From: Ignavibacteria bacterium
GTDB taxonomy: Bacteria; Bacteroidota; Ignavibacteria; UBA10030; SZUA-254
Direction: 5' to 3'
Length of the DNA stretch: 61,000 bases
Assembly (NCBI GenBank): GCA_016178625.1
Contig: JACOSX010000074.1
Coordinates: 1-61,000 of the forward strand
This document shows positions 27,601 to 35,558 of this stretch, piece after piece. The notes below the pieces were generated by a model that was not told where the DNA came from, did no database searches, and worked only from the letters and a program-made list of their open reading frames with translations. Within the stretch, counting starts at the first letter, position 1, and the number at the start of each line of letters is the position of its first letter. Made by a program: the position numbers and the translations under genes.

Positions 27601-28637
27601 GGGGTTTGCAGCGAGACGTTTCCCGCCTCAACGCTTTGCACGATCTCATCGTCATATCCTTGGTAGTTAATCTTGAGCTGGTTCTCATACTCGAATGTGC
27701 GCTGTGTGTTCCAGTCGGCGAGGATGTGAAGTTTGTCGCCGATGGTCCCGTTCACGTTGATCTGCACGTCCTGGTTGAAATCCGGCTCGCTTCTGGAGCG
27801 ATCGAGCGGCGAGATCGTCGCCTGATCTGACGATTGATTTCGGAAGGCAGCACGAATATCTACCGCTCCGGAGATGCGAAGGTTAATCTTGTTGCTGCCA
27901 AAGATGTTTAAGAGGGGGTTTGCCGGAACCGGAATCGAAATATTCGTCAGCGATCCGAGGAAACCACCAAGCTGGTCCCTATTTTCCTTGATCGTGTATT
28001 CGGTAGCAAACGTTCGCCAATTGTTCCGTTTTTCTTCCTCGTATCGCTGATGGATATACTCTTCCAGCGATATGCGTGTTGGAACTTTGACATCCAGATC
28101 ATTCACCATCTCGCGAACGGTAACATACTGGCCGATTGAATCCACTTGGATCTCGCGCTTGTACGCGGGAGATTTGATGTCCAGATACAAACTGTAGTTC
28201 GGTCGAGGGAACATTTCAACGGTGGGCAGATCGAACCGGCGGTGTACGAACTGCGCGACGCGCGAGGTCGAGTCGAGATAGACAACCCAATGCTCTGCAG
28301 AAGTATCACGCTTGGTTGAATCGTTTCTGACGTGAAGTGAGTCAATCAGGTTGCCAAGTGAATCGCGTGGAAACCCAAGAGAGTCGAGACGCGCGTGTCC
28401 TGGTCCTTGCCGGAACCGATTAAGGGGATTCGTCGTATCGAGTCCGCCGGGAAATGGAAACGACGGACGTAAGGTGGAATCGGGTCGCGCTGTTGTATCG
28501 CTGACACCGGGCGGTGTAACTTGGGCAACCGCCGATGCCGCCGCGACGAGGATACACCCCAAAAGAACAATAGAAGGGATGAAAAGCGTATGGCTGGATG
28601 AAAATCCGAAGGATCGAACTGCGCGAAACCGGCTCAC
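21633..28637 (-). CDS. sprA: T9SS outer membrane translocon SprA (Sov)
   Basis: A 2334-aa protein, the size expected for SprA, the single-chain giant barrel through which T9SS cargo crosses the outer membrane. A signal peptide of about 39 residues ends VAAASAVAQ. The family blocks include TISLEEY-like RISLEEYIHQRY, NISIPVPANPLLNIFGSNKI, LHILADWNTQRTFEYENQ and VEAGNVSLQTPSLVGGGQALFG near the N-terminus. A Pro/Glu/Lys-rich insert (about residue 1850) divides later barrel segments. It begins at GTG 28637. It is divergent from lptF across 332 bp, and porX follows 93 bp downstream, which pairs the translocon with its regulator. A truncated or frameshifted state is excluded because the frame is open throughout. 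Confidence 0.95.
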   Translation of the reverse strand: MSRFRAVRSFGFSSSHTLFIPSIVLLGCILVAAASAVAQVTPPGVSDTTARPDSTLRPSFPFPGGLDTTNPLNRFRQGPGHARLDSLGFPRDSLGNLIDSLHVRNDSTKRDTSAEHWVVYLDSTSRVAQFVHRRFDLPTVEMFPRPNYSLYLDIKSPAYKREIQVDSIGQYVTVREMVNDLDVKVPTRISLEEYIHQRYEEEKRNNWRTFATEYTIKENRDQLGGFLGSLTNISIPVPANPLLNIFGSNKINLRISGAVDIRAAFRNQSSDQATISPLDRSRSEPDFNQDVQINVNGTIGDKLHILADWNTQRTFEYENQLKINYQGYDDEIVQSVEAGNVSLQTPSLVGGGQALFGIKAKLQTGPLTLTTLLSQKKGQTRELTVSGGAASSEITIRPDEYSKTHFFVDTLYRKYFETLRVPGSPNITQEIYRNQIIQMDVFVSLTSAVNLENNKVTARAYIDLPAHSDTTRYTLAELSVLDTSDGRYAKQGIFKRLDPNRDYTFDRLGGYINLFTSVNDNQIIAVSYRIAGGDLVYGGKIEGNDNVQVLKLIKPEFPRSSYKPAWDLMMKNIYSLHTTNLKKDGFDFKIVRFNYGAADIDQIDGQPLLKVFGLDRYGSDNSPNPDNQFDFIPNVTVDQEHGEIVFPSLRPFDSTIVKYFREINPTKPVGDSLLFGDVYDTTSQAAQNNSAKNKYLMRIKAAGAQSSRYSLGFNLVEGSVQVILNGRTLTPNTDYTVDYIVGEVVIRNPEALLPNAQVQVKYEQNDLFQLASKTLIGARGEMPNVFPNTNLGFTIMNLNQATLSDKVRLGEEPTNNMIMGVDATTSMNLPFLTDAIDALPLLRTREMSTLRFGGEAAYILPDPNTKKSTVVSDHGASIAYIDDFEGARRTIPLPISYSAWTLASPPAYTRLGSVPDSVKTWSKARLEWYNRLPSDVVSEEIWPKRATRKGQNQVTVLNLDYFPNRRGTYNFSPHLDATLHRNKPDSLRTNWNGIMRYIGTTAGSILDQNITYLEVWAKVISKSPNDLQKGRLYVDLGRISEAVFPNWTRQNPPSEDYVSTQQNPSGFPNSVLNPGEDIGIDMEDDGTERVTHDAFLASNAGDPDVSAADPSGDDWAPYTSSGKYEYPDTNLVKFNGTEGNSKDPSGLYPNTTDLNGNNALDETNQYLEYEIPLDTTYIDSSGVTVQNALRVGGGQNGWIQFRIPLLEATRSLGSQSAQSILQNVQYLRLWVSGFEEPVSIRIAEMDLVGNQWQERTKNDTIMKVSTVNVEDNADYAAEFTQLGIVREKDRTDPSQIIEGNEQSLALVINNLPRDSSRECFKSFNIRPLDLFNYKSMKMFVHGDPTFTYVSPTEHDAEIYIRFGSDSLNFYEYRAPIHPGWDMVNNEVNIVFSELTTVKSARDSTSAKLHRIPVRNGPPGATYGIQGSPSLRQVREIVIGVRNSSPGFALKTRYLPPLDYLSGQIWVNELRLVDVENSAGVAYHFDTQLKLADFGNMQFNYSRTDPNFHALDQRFGSQTTGINWQVNANVALEKFFPQDWQGTSIPIGYAHSENLVKPKYLPNTDVVVDAAASHASTPAAADKVITESQSLHVQDSYSLSNFHIAPPIQAWYWRDTFNKLSFGFNYSTSSDRDPSIAERTGWLWNARMNYAVSLPPDYYIQPFKSIFNGIFLLNEFKEWKLYYVPFTNLSGSLGGQRSRSYEIARAPGSTPRETRNFGATKAFGFGWKLTEGGLTSLSGDYGLSIDRNLLPLDNDTVGRNFSSILRNLLVGGRDGRYGQRVTINSKPKLPNIFDITKYIDLNAQYSVNYGWQNSFQGGDAGKSAGWDNNISLSMSLRLKSLTDPWFETKDEPAQAQPPEQRRNQDREKDEGPPDSTKPKDQKKPVETGPSKSFFSQIKNVAKVFVKIPFLDYENINISFSQTNRSGNAGVIGSTGFKNFWGRLPFQGSLLENGPSRLYQLGLITDPSGTLRYSPKSSFPFIGWRTEPGLRAAKTSFTDQFSQSNNLALRTNRPLWTGATLEINWKVGWQFTKSTTLTTDSLGHPFAGEPATGGSIERSFLTLPPVLFFKVFKSNLEDVGRKFEAHPQRTTAPNVALADAFERGMEALPILNKIFGQYVPRPNWTLRWDGVEKIVGLSSVLERMSLEHTYNSSFRKDFRGFAGKEEQTDAERISYGFSPLAGINATFKEVMKGSLSGTLRYNSTTSLDLNLASTPPNIVEALSQEMSLSFTYSRHGFSLPLFGLNLSNDLDVSMTYSRTKNSRKRFDPQILETAQEGIPLEGNTRTLLEPRIRYVLSTRVTASLFYRYSKTAPDEGGSLIFGTTTNEAGIDIHISI

Positions 28638-28823
28638 GTTGTGTATTGCGATCTTGTTATGAATTCATAGTGCAGTGCAGGCTTTTCGTTATGTCCATCT
28701 CACGGGGACATGAACTCAGCGCACCACTGCTTAACTGCTAGCAAGACTCGATACCAACGGCTCCTTTCGGTTACGAGAAGTGGAACAAGAAAAAATTCTG
28801 TTTAGTTCAAGGCTCTTAACTTC

Positions 28824-28849
28824 GTCTATCACCCATTCAACCGATAGAC
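28824..28849. repeat. Inverted repeat in the putative sprA leader
   Basis: GTCTATC (28824-28830), 12 bases, GATAGAC (28843-28849). It could be an operator or an RNA hairpin at the 5' end of the sprA transcript. There is no further support. Confidence 0.4.
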
Positions 28850-28859
28850 AGATGCTTGA

Positions 28860-28890
28860 AAAAGGTAGGAAAAAGGACGTTGAATAGCAA
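28860..28890 (-). promoter_or_regulatory. Candidate Bacteroidetes-type promoter for sprA
   Basis: On the minus strand TTG (28888-28890), 20 bases, TACCTTTT (28860-28867). This differs by one base from the TTG-N20-TACCTTTG arrangement before the cargo gene at 3030. No better sigma-70-like promoter was seen for sprA. Confidence 0.3.
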
Positions 28891-28895
28891 GCCAT

Positions 28896-28923
28896 TTGTT
28901 GTCTGTAGGCACAATTCTATAAT
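28896..28923 (+). promoter_or_regulatory. Promoter for lptF-lptG
   Basis: TTGTTG (28896-28901), 16 bases, TATAAT (28918-28923). The expected transcription start near 28930 gives a leader of about 40 bases. Confidence 0.6.
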
Positions 28924-28969
28924 GTTTGTAAAATCAATCTCAAGAGGGTATATTTAATACGGGTAACCC

Positions 28970-30343
28970 ATGAAACTCTACTTCCACATACTGCGCGCAC
29001 ACATCGGTCCCTTTCTCTTTGCGTTTATCATGGTGATGTTCATCTTCCTCTTACAATTTCTCATGAGAGCAGTGGATCAGCTTGTGGGCAAAGGCTTAAG
29101 TGCGTGGGTCATTGGCGAATTGATCATGCTGAGTCTGTCGTGGATGGTCGTGCTTGCAGTTCCGATGGCGGTCCTCGTCGCGACACTGATGGCGTTCGGG
29201 AAGCTGTCATCTCACAATGAGATCACGGCGATGAAGGCAAGCAGTATGAGTCTCTATCGCATGATCGCACCCGTCGCCCTTACGGCGATGGTTATCACGT
29301 ATCTGCTCGTGCAGTTTAACAACAACGTTCTCCCGGAAGCGAACCATCGTTTCAAGGTGTTAATGATTGATATCCGCCGTATCAAGCCGACGCTGGCGAT
29401 CCAAGCTGGACTGTTCTCGCAAGACATCCAGGGTTACAGCATTCTTGCGCGCAAGACGTTTGAGCAATCGAACGATCTGGAAGGTGTTACCATCTACGAC
29501 TACACCGACCCGACAATGAACGTCGTCGTGACGGCAGAGCGAGGGAAAGTCTCGTTCACACCTGATTACCGCAAATTGATCATGGATCTTTACAACGGCG
29601 AGATCCACCAAACGAACATACGCGATATGCAAACCTACCGTCGGGTGCGCTACAGCCGTCACCGCATCGTGATGAATGCAGAGGGATTCGACTTTGAGCG
29701 ATCGGGTGAAAATGCATTCGATCGTGGCGATCGTGAGCTTAGCGCACAAAATATGCAGAAGATGGTTGACGACTGGGAACGCGCTAACGAAAAAGCTCGG
29801 CTCCAGGCGATGCAAACGGCAGCACCCTTCGGAGGGATCATGATGAGCCCGTCAGCAATTCCATCCCATCTCGATCAGGTATCTCTCCGTCAACGAGCGA
29901 TAAACCTTGCACTTGCGCAGGAGCGCGGTATTCAATCGAACATCACCAACCAAATGCTGACCATCGAGTACAACCAACGACAGATCGATCAATATCTCGT
30001 TGAGATCCACAAGAAGTACGCAATACCCGTTGCCTGTCTTGTCTTTGTGTTCATTGGTGCACCGCTTGGCATCATTGCCCGCCGTGGAACGTTCGGCGTT
30101 GCAGCTACCCTCAGCCTCGGATTTTTTATTCTCTACTGGGCGTCGCTCATAGGCGGAGAAAAACTCGCGGATCGCGGTTTCATCAGCCCATGGTTCGGCA
30201 TGTGGATGGCAAACATCGTCCTCAGCTTCTTGGGACTTTACCTCACACTGCGGATGGGACGCGAAACTCCCACCGTCGACTGGGTCTCGATGCGTCGGTT
30301 CGTTCCCGCGTTCATGCGTACACCCAGCATAGCAGAGACTTAA
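28970..30343 (+). CDS. lptF: LPS export permease, LptF/LptG family (first of pair)
   Basis: A 457-aa inner membrane permease of the YjgP/YjgQ family. Three hydrophobic helices occupy the first 120 residues, followed by a periplasmic beta-jellyroll region (about 130-240). A charged insert (about 245-330) is longer than in E. coli, and three C-terminal helices end near 430. The conserved block FGKLSSHNEITAMKASSMSLYRM matches the coupling helix that contacts the LptB ATPase. With LptG and LptB it pulls LPS from the inner membrane into the Lpt bridge. lptG follows after 14 bp. Which member is LptF or LptG is assigned by order only. Confidence 0.85.
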   Translation: MKLYFHILRAHIGPFLFAFIMVMFIFLLQFLMRAVDQLVGKGLSAWVIGELIMLSLSWMVVLAVPMAVLVATLMAFGKLSSHNEITAMKASSMSLYRMIAPVALTAMVITYLLVQFNNNVLPEANHRFKVLMIDIRRIKPTLAIQAGLFSQDIQGYSILARKTFEQSNDLEGVTIYDYTDPTMNVVVTAERGKVSFTPDYRKLIMDLYNGEIHQTNIRDMQTYRRVRYSRHRIVMNAEGFDFERSGENAFDRGDRELSAQNMQKMVDDWERANEKARLQAMQTAAPFGGIMMSPSAIPSHLDQVSLRQRAINLALAQERGIQSNITNQMLTIEYNQRQIDQYLVEIHKKYAIPVACLVFVFIGAPLGIIARRGTFGVAATLSLGFFILYWASLIGGEKLADRGFISPWFGMWMANIVLSFLGLYLTLRMGRETPTVDWVSMRRFVPAFMRTPSIAET

Positions 30344-30357
30344 AAGCATAGTGGTGC

Positions 30358-31443
30358 ATGACGAAGATTGATCGCTACGTTCTCCGACAATTCATCCAGA
30401 CTGCATGCTTCTCACTGCTGTCGATAACAATCCTCTTCGTCGTGGTGAACATGATGGATAACCTCGACGACTTCCTCGACCGCAACGCCACCATCGGCAT
30501 GATCACCACCTACTATCTCTATTTCACGCCGGAGATCATCAAACTCATGACTCCCGTGGCGATGCTGCTTTCGGCTCTGTTCACAACGGGACGTCTCTCA
30601 ACATACAACGAACTCAGCGCTCTCAAGTCAAGCGGTGTCAGTCTGTACCGATTCATGGCACCCATCATCGTGTTCGCATTACTGGTGAGTGCCGGCTCGA
30701 TCTACTTCAACGGATGGATCGTGCCGTATGCTAACAAGAAAAAGTTTGAGATCGCACGGATCTATTTTCAAAAAGATATCCAGTTCGTTTCCAAGAATAA
30801 TATCTTCATCCAAGATTCACAGACGAGGATTCTCTCCATCGGCATTTTTGATGACTCGCGAAACGTCGCTCAGCAGGTGAGCATCCAGGATTTCAATCCG
30901 GAGGATGCGACAAGGATTATTGCACGGTATGATGCAACGGAGATGCAATGGAATCCGGCACTAAAGACATGGAGGCTCGTGAATGGTACGGAGCGGCGGT
31001 TCGATCGTGGAAAGGAGACGCTTAAGCAATTCAGCGCGCTCTCAATCGGCGCGTTGAACTTTTCCCCGGACGATATCAGAAAGAAACAGGAAAAGCCTGA
31101 AGAGATGAACTACACTGACCTGAAAATGTTCATCGACAACCAGCAACGAGCGGGGCACGAAGTGGCACGCTGGCTCGTGGACTACTATGGTAAGATTGCA
31201 TTTCCGTTTGCGAGTGCGATTGTGGCCCTTTTCGGTATTCCTTTCTCGTCCGTCAAGCGCAGAAGCGGTCTCGGCGTTGAGTTCGGCATTGCCATTGGCA
31301 TCAGTTTCCTGTACATGATCTTCCTGCAGATTAGTCAGGCATTCGGATACAACGGCGACCTGCATCCTCTCATCACTGCGTGGCTTGCTAACATGATCTT
31401 CCTGACGGTAGGCGTTATTGTTCTTCTGCGCGTTCCTAAGTAA
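30358..31443 (+). CDS. lptG: LPS export permease, LptF/LptG family (second of pair)
   Basis: A 361-aa YjgP/YjgQ permease with the standard layout: helices in residues 12-110, a periplasmic jellyroll (about 115-255) and three C-terminal helices. The coupling-helix block is TGRLSTYNELSALKSSGVSLYRF, and the C-terminal AFPFASAIVALFGIPFSS and GIAIGISFLYMI blocks are typical. Length matches E. coli LptG. It ends 24 bp from the convergent gene at 31468 with no clear terminator. Confidence 0.87.
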   Translation: MTKIDRYVLRQFIQTACFSLLSITILFVVVNMMDNLDDFLDRNATIGMITTYYLYFTPEIIKLMTPVAMLLSALFTTGRLSTYNELSALKSSGVSLYRFMAPIIVFALLVSAGSIYFNGWIVPYANKKKFEIARIYFQKDIQFVSKNNIFIQDSQTRILSIGIFDDSRNVAQQVSIQDFNPEDATRIIARYDATEMQWNPALKTWRLVNGTERRFDRGKETLKQFSALSIGALNFSPDDIRKKQEKPEEMNYTDLKMFIDNQQRAGHEVARWLVDYYGKIAFPFASAIVALFGIPFSSVKRRSGLGVEFGIAIGISFLYMIFLQISQAFGYNGDLHPLITAWLANMIFLTVGVIVLLRVPK

Positions 31444-31467
31444 CGCACAATAGTCTTATGGCTGTTC

Positions 31468-32415
31468 TCAGAAGTCGTACCGGATTCGAGCCTCTGTCAT
31501 CGGGAGAAGACCAACTGATGTCGGCTGCATTCTCATTTTCAGCTCAGCGTGGAGAGATTTGTTATACCGCGTCGCCGACCAGAAGGCATCGATCGCGCTG
31601 AGGAAATGGTTAATGACAGCAACGCTCACAAACGTGCTTGCGACATCATAGTAATTATTTGCCTGAGCGCGCATTTCTGAGTATTCAGTCATCCGCTTGG
31701 AGTTTCGTTTGATGGGCATCGTTATGTCCGTGAGATCAGCATCATCCCACCCGCGGCTGAATTGGTCGTACTTTCCGATCAGCTCATAGTACTGTTGCTG
31801 GTTATAGTACGGCAGGCTGTGTGTGTAGCCATTGTTCGCAACATCGCGTTCCATATTGTTGAGAGCGACCCAGTTGATACATCCAAATGGTGGACCGCAT
31901 GTGTTGGGATCAACCGTGTTGGTAGTTCCGTAGATGCCCATCCGGTAGGAGTTCTCATTCGATTGGGGAACACCGGGATTGATCGTATTCAGATTCTCCA
32001 ACGTCCAATTCGCGTAGCGCACGGCATTCCAGTGAGCATTGGCAAAATCCTGAAAGACATCAGTCTGATGATCCCCTTTTTTATCATAGAGATGAGCAGT
32101 GGTCCAGAATGCGACATCGGCGACGAAAAAGATCGCCCCCTTCACATAGCTTCCTGAGTACACTTCCCCCGACCCGGGGATCGCCAGAGAGAGAATGCCA
32201 GCGATCCACGGCGATTTTGTCTGATCATCGCTCGCCGGAACAAGCTCCTGGTTGTTCGTCATCCTATTCGTATCGGAGAAGGCGAGAGACCTGGATGAAA
32301 TGCCGAAGAAATCAACGGTCGGATTGCCCGTGAGATGCATCGGTTGTTTCTCTCCAGCTACAGCAATCACTGAGATCATGAAGAACAGAATCAGAGAGAG
32401 GGTTTTTGCCGCCAT
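31468..32415 (-). CDS. Envelope protein with membrane segments, function unknown (DUF5683-like)
   Basis: A 315-aa protein from ATG at 32415 (MAAKTLSLILFFMISVIAVAG), preceded by AAAGGA. The open frame extends further but would overlap the upstream gene. After the signal peptide comes a polar stretch, then SPWIAGILSLAIPGSGEVYSG and a following helix GAIFFVADVAFWTTAHLY. This resembles the DUF5683 pattern of small envelope proteins with a Pro-Gly-x-Gly motif. A later hydrophilic Asn/Tyr-rich region ends in a short hydrophobic segment and a basic tail. It starts 17 bp after the protease/barrel gene stop, so the two are probably cotranscribed. Confidence 0.65.
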   Translation of the reverse strand: MAAKTLSLILFFMISVIAVAGEKQPMHLTGNPTVDFFGISSRSLAFSDTNRMTNNQELVPASDDQTKSPWIAGILSLAIPGSGEVYSGSYVKGAIFFVADVAFWTTAHLYDKKGDHQTDVFQDFANAHWNAVRYANWTLENLNTINPGVPQSNENSYRMGIYGTTNTVDPNTCGPPFGCINWVALNNMERDVANNGYTHSLPYYNQQQYYELIGKYDQFSRGWDDADLTDITMPIKRNSKRMTEYSEMRAQANNYYDVASTFVSVAVINHFLSAIDAFWSATRYNKSLHAELKMRMQPTSVGLLPMTEARIRYDF

Positions 32416-32432
32416 TGAAGAATCCTTTCCAG

Positions 32433-35400
32433 TTAATCGAGATCGAAGCCGAACAACACCCCAAAATGGAAGTTCCACTCTTTGCCGTATGTAAACGGTG
32501 TTGTCGATGTGGTTGTATAATAGTTGAACTGATCAAACCCGTATGTTGCATTGAAGAAGACACGCGTAGGAAATGCATAGTAGGAAAATGCTTCGAGTCT
32601 CAATTCTACACCTGCATCCCGTTTAAACTTTTGATCGCGAAGCGTACCGTCCCTGCCGTTTGTCCATGCTGTCCCAACGTCACCGTAGAACGCAGCGTAC
32701 AGCTTATCGAAATACAACTGCAATAGTCGCAGATCGATGTGCTCGAGAACAGGAAAGCGATAGGTGAGATTGGCATACGCGAATTCATTTCCGCCGAGCG
32801 AGTAGAAGGGATAGCCCTTCATTCCCGCAAGCCCACCAATGTAGAAGTTGAAAAAGTCATCAACCGGTGGACCGAAGATAGTGCCACCATGCACTTGTAC
32901 AGAGAGCGTATGCTTCCATCCCGGAAGTCGTTGATACTCACGCCAGCTTAGATCAAGGCGATGAAAATTCACTTGCTGGCGTTTCGGGATCAAGAGACCG
33001 TTGGAAATCTCATACTCATTATCCGGGTTAAACTTATTGAACTCGTAGTCATACCGGATTCGAATCTTTCTTCCGACAGGATTGATTTCCTGTGTGCGGG
33101 AAAGCCCAATATTTTCATATTTCAACGTAGTCGATATATCGTTACCGATAAGATACAATGTTCCGAAAGCCTGGATTACGAAGGCTGGTCCACCGGAAAG
33201 CGTATCCTCCAAGATAAACGTTCCGATGTCGGCGTTGTACCGGCTGTGTGCGTACCGCAGCTCAAGGTCGAATGCCTCCGTGAAGATTTTCTGTTTGAAC
33301 GCGACGTCGAACTCCAAAAGGTTGTAGGTCACTTCCACCGGGATCTTCAAGTCTTCGCGCAAGTTCAACAGGTTATCAGTCTTGCGGGTGATGTTATAGA
33401 CTTCAAGCGACATTGCCGGTTCCATACCGAGTGCGAACAAACCCGGTATCTTCCCACGATAGTCGAATGTGAAAAACAAATCGCGCTCACCTTTCTTATC
33501 GATCGCTCCGCCCGCAAAGAATCCGTAGCGATCGAGCACATCGTACGAAAAGGCGTACAATCCAAGTTTCAATACATCGATCCCTTTGTTCTTCGGATTA
33601 TAATTATCGACCCGAACAAAAGGAACAAAGGTGAGACTGGTTGCGATATTCTTGTACGTCGTGTCGGCATACGACGGAAGTTGTGTATCGTCGTAGGAGC
33701 GGAGTGTTTTCCAATCGAAGCGCTGGGGATCATCACTCGCGGAGACAAGTTTTATCGAAGAATCAGTATTTCTCACGGTGGCTTGCAGATACGTAGAAGG
33801 TTTCTCTACGGGGCGAATGCTATCGAGCATGGAAATTTTGTAGCCCGTTGAGGAGTAGGATGAAAATGCGATCTGTCCTCGATTGTTAATCGTCGGCATG
33901 AAGGCGCCGCCGAGGACATTAGTCAACTGCACGGTTTCCTTTGTAGTCATATCGTATTCGTACAGATTGAAGATGCCACTCTTATCGGATGAAAAAATCA
34001 TACGGGACCCATCCGCAGTGAAGACAGCATTGCGCTCATCACTCGGCGTGGCAACAAGAAACGTAACGTTCCCTGCTTCCGCGGGGATACTCGCAATGTC
34101 ACGTCCATCCTTTATTGAATAATCAAATACAATCGTCTTCCCATCCGGCGACCACTTTGGGTTGTACACTTGTTCGTTGTTGGCGTAGTTCGTCAACTTC
34201 CGAACGTTCGTTCCATCAGCGTTCATCACGAAGATGTTGAGGGTGCCATCGGTGCCGGACACATAGGCGATTGTTGTTCCATCAGGCGATATCGCGGGAG
34301 CGTTTGCGCGCAAACTATGAGTGAGACGCTTCTCCTCATCCTTCTCAACATCATAGACGTAGATGTCAAACAGGTTGGACCAATGGTCATTGTTTCGGCT
34401 GATCTTCGCGTAGTAGATCTTTTTTCCATCAGGCGACCATGAGAAATTGGAGCGAACGCCGGCTTTCACAAGTTTCTCGGTTTTTGTGGAAACGTCATAG
34501 CGATAAAGAGATGAAAGTGAAAAATAGTCGGCTTCCTTGTTGCTGACGTATGCGATGGTCTTGCCATCGGGAGAAAACGTTGGATAGAAATTGCCGAAGC
34601 CGACCTTCGCGATCATGTCGCCTTCCACGAGGGTTTGTTTGACCGGAGCGATGCGTTCGGCGTAATCTTTCTTTAAGTACTCGCGCCACTCGTCGTATAG
34701 CTTGTTTCCGTCCTTACCGATTGCCTCATCGATTGCCCCATCGATCGTTACAGCCTTTAGCGAGGAAAGATTGCGTGAAATTTCTGCGAGCTTATCGTCA
34801 CCATAGTGCTCGCCGATGTACCGTACGAATGCGAAGCCGGCGTTATACGACGATTCGTTGCCGAGGCTCGTCTTACCGAAGACTGCCATCTCGTTCCACG
34901 TTAACATATTGTTGTCAAGCGCGTACATCCGTAAGATCATGTCGCGGTGTGCATCCCATGAATCGTATCCAAGCTCCCTGCGGTTATATTGCGCTACGCC
35001 CTCTGCAAACCAGCTTGGCACAACGAAACCGGAGATTGGATAAGAGACAATGCCGTTCGGATAACCGTAGAGGACATCCGTCCGCCGTTCCGATTCATAT
35101 TGTAGCCACTGCAGATAGAATGCGGGAATCTTCCGTCCGAACTTCAATGCTGTCTGAATTTGGACGACATGGGTAAACTCATGTGTAACGACATTGCGCA
35201 ACCAGTTATGCGTTCCGCGGAGATCAAAGTCTAACGCCGACGCCCAGATCTCAATCTTGTTGTCGAAAAAATACGCCGCTCCGTTTGAGTAGTCGTCATA
35301 GTCCTTGATGACAAAGCTGACCTTCCCATCGGGTTTGTGATTGTACAACGTTGTCACGGGCTCATAGATATCTTCAGCGACCTTGGCAACGACGCGCGCC

Positions 35401-35558
35401 GTTCGCTCCGCGCCGTGATGATAATGAACATAGAAGTGATCGGTCTCTATCGTCCGCCATTCCAGTTCGGGATGATAAAAGTCTTCTTGCGCACCAACGG
35501 TCGTGCAAAGAAACAGAAGCAAGAAGCATCCGGAAATCCAATCCTTCATGGTGATCAT
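32433..35558 (-). CDS. HEFTH metalloprotease / PD40 propeller / outer membrane barrel fusion
   Basis: A 1041-aa secreted protein with three parts. After a signal peptide (about 1-24) comes a peptidase MA-like domain with zinc motif HEFTH at residues 126-130 and a downstream glutamate in WFAEGVAQYNRRE. From about 310 to 600 a TolB-like propeller has repeated FSPDGKTIAYVS, WSPDGKKIYYA and ISPDGTTIAYVSG units. The last 370 residues look like an Omp85/BamA-type barrel, with IGGLAGMKGYPFYSLGGNEFAY, FPVLEHIDLRLL and LYAAFYGDVGTAW. Its start overlaps the lipoprotein gene upstream (ATGA). It may be a self-anchored surface or periplasmic protease. The combination is known in several bacterial genomes as Tol-like proteins, but I know of no characterised function. 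Confidence 0.8.
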   Translation of the reverse strand: MITMKDWISGCFLLLFLCTTVGAQEDFYHPELEWRTIETDHFYVHYHHGAERTARVVAKVAEDIYEPVTTLYNHKPDGKVSFVIKDYDDYSNGAAYFFDNKIEIWASALDFDLRGTHNWLRNVVTHEFTHVVQIQTALKFGRKIPAFYLQWLQYESERRTDVLYGYPNGIVSYPISGFVVPSWFAEGVAQYNRRELGYDSWDAHRDMILRMYALDNNMLTWNEMAVFGKTSLGNESSYNAGFAFVRYIGEHYGDDKLAEISRNLSSLKAVTIDGAIDEAIGKDGNKLYDEWREYLKKDYAERIAPVKQTLVEGDMIAKVGFGNFYPTFSPDGKTIAYVSNKEADYFSLSSLYRYDVSTKTEKLVKAGVRSNFSWSPDGKKIYYAKISRNNDHWSNLFDIYVYDVEKDEEKRLTHSLRANAPAISPDGTTIAYVSGTDGTLNIFVMNADGTNVRKLTNYANNEQVYNPKWSPDGKTIVFDYSIKDGRDIASIPAEAGNVTFLVATPSDERNAVFTADGSRMIFSSDKSGIFNLYEYDMTTKETVQLTNVLGGAFMPTINNRGQIAFSSYSSTGYKISMLDSIRPVEKPSTYLQATVRNTDSSIKLVSASDDPQRFDWKTLRSYDDTQLPSYADTTYKNIATSLTFVPFVRVDNYNPKNKGIDVLKLGLYAFSYDVLDRYGFFAGGAIDKKGERDLFFTFDYRGKIPGLFALGMEPAMSLEVYNITRKTDNLLNLREDLKIPVEVTYNLLEFDVAFKQKIFTEAFDLELRYAHSRYNADIGTFILEDTLSGGPAFVIQAFGTLYLIGNDISTTLKYENIGLSRTQEINPVGRKIRIRYDYEFNKFNPDNEYEISNGLLIPKRQQVNFHRLDLSWREYQRLPGWKHTLSVQVHGGTIFGPPVDDFFNFYIGGLAGMKGYPFYSLGGNEFAYANLTYRFPVLEHIDLRLLQLYFDKLYAAFYGDVGTAWTNGRDGTLRDQKFKRDAGVELRLEAFSYYAFPTRVFFNATYGFDQFNYYTTTSTTPFTYGKEWNFHFGVLFGFDLD

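Larger units (their letters stand above)
28638..28969. other. Divergent intergenic region between sprA and lptF
   Basis: 332 bp without a gene. It holds an E. coli-like promoter reading toward lptF, a possible Bacteroidetes-type promoter reading toward sprA, a 7-bp inverted repeat (28824-28849) and a second one (ATGTCC 28691-28696 with GGACAT 28706-28711). If the sprA promoter is right, sprA has an untranslated leader of about 215 bases that contains both repeats. Confidence 0.6.

Noticed and set aside
28691-28711. ATGTCC...GGACAT as a specific operator
   Set aside because: A 6-bp inverted repeat is expected by chance in a gap of this size; mentioned only as part of the intergenic region.
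32961-33851. A 296-codon open frame on the plus strand opposite the protease/barrel gene
   Set aside because: Shadow of the real minus-strand gene; no recognisable motif or ribosome binding site.
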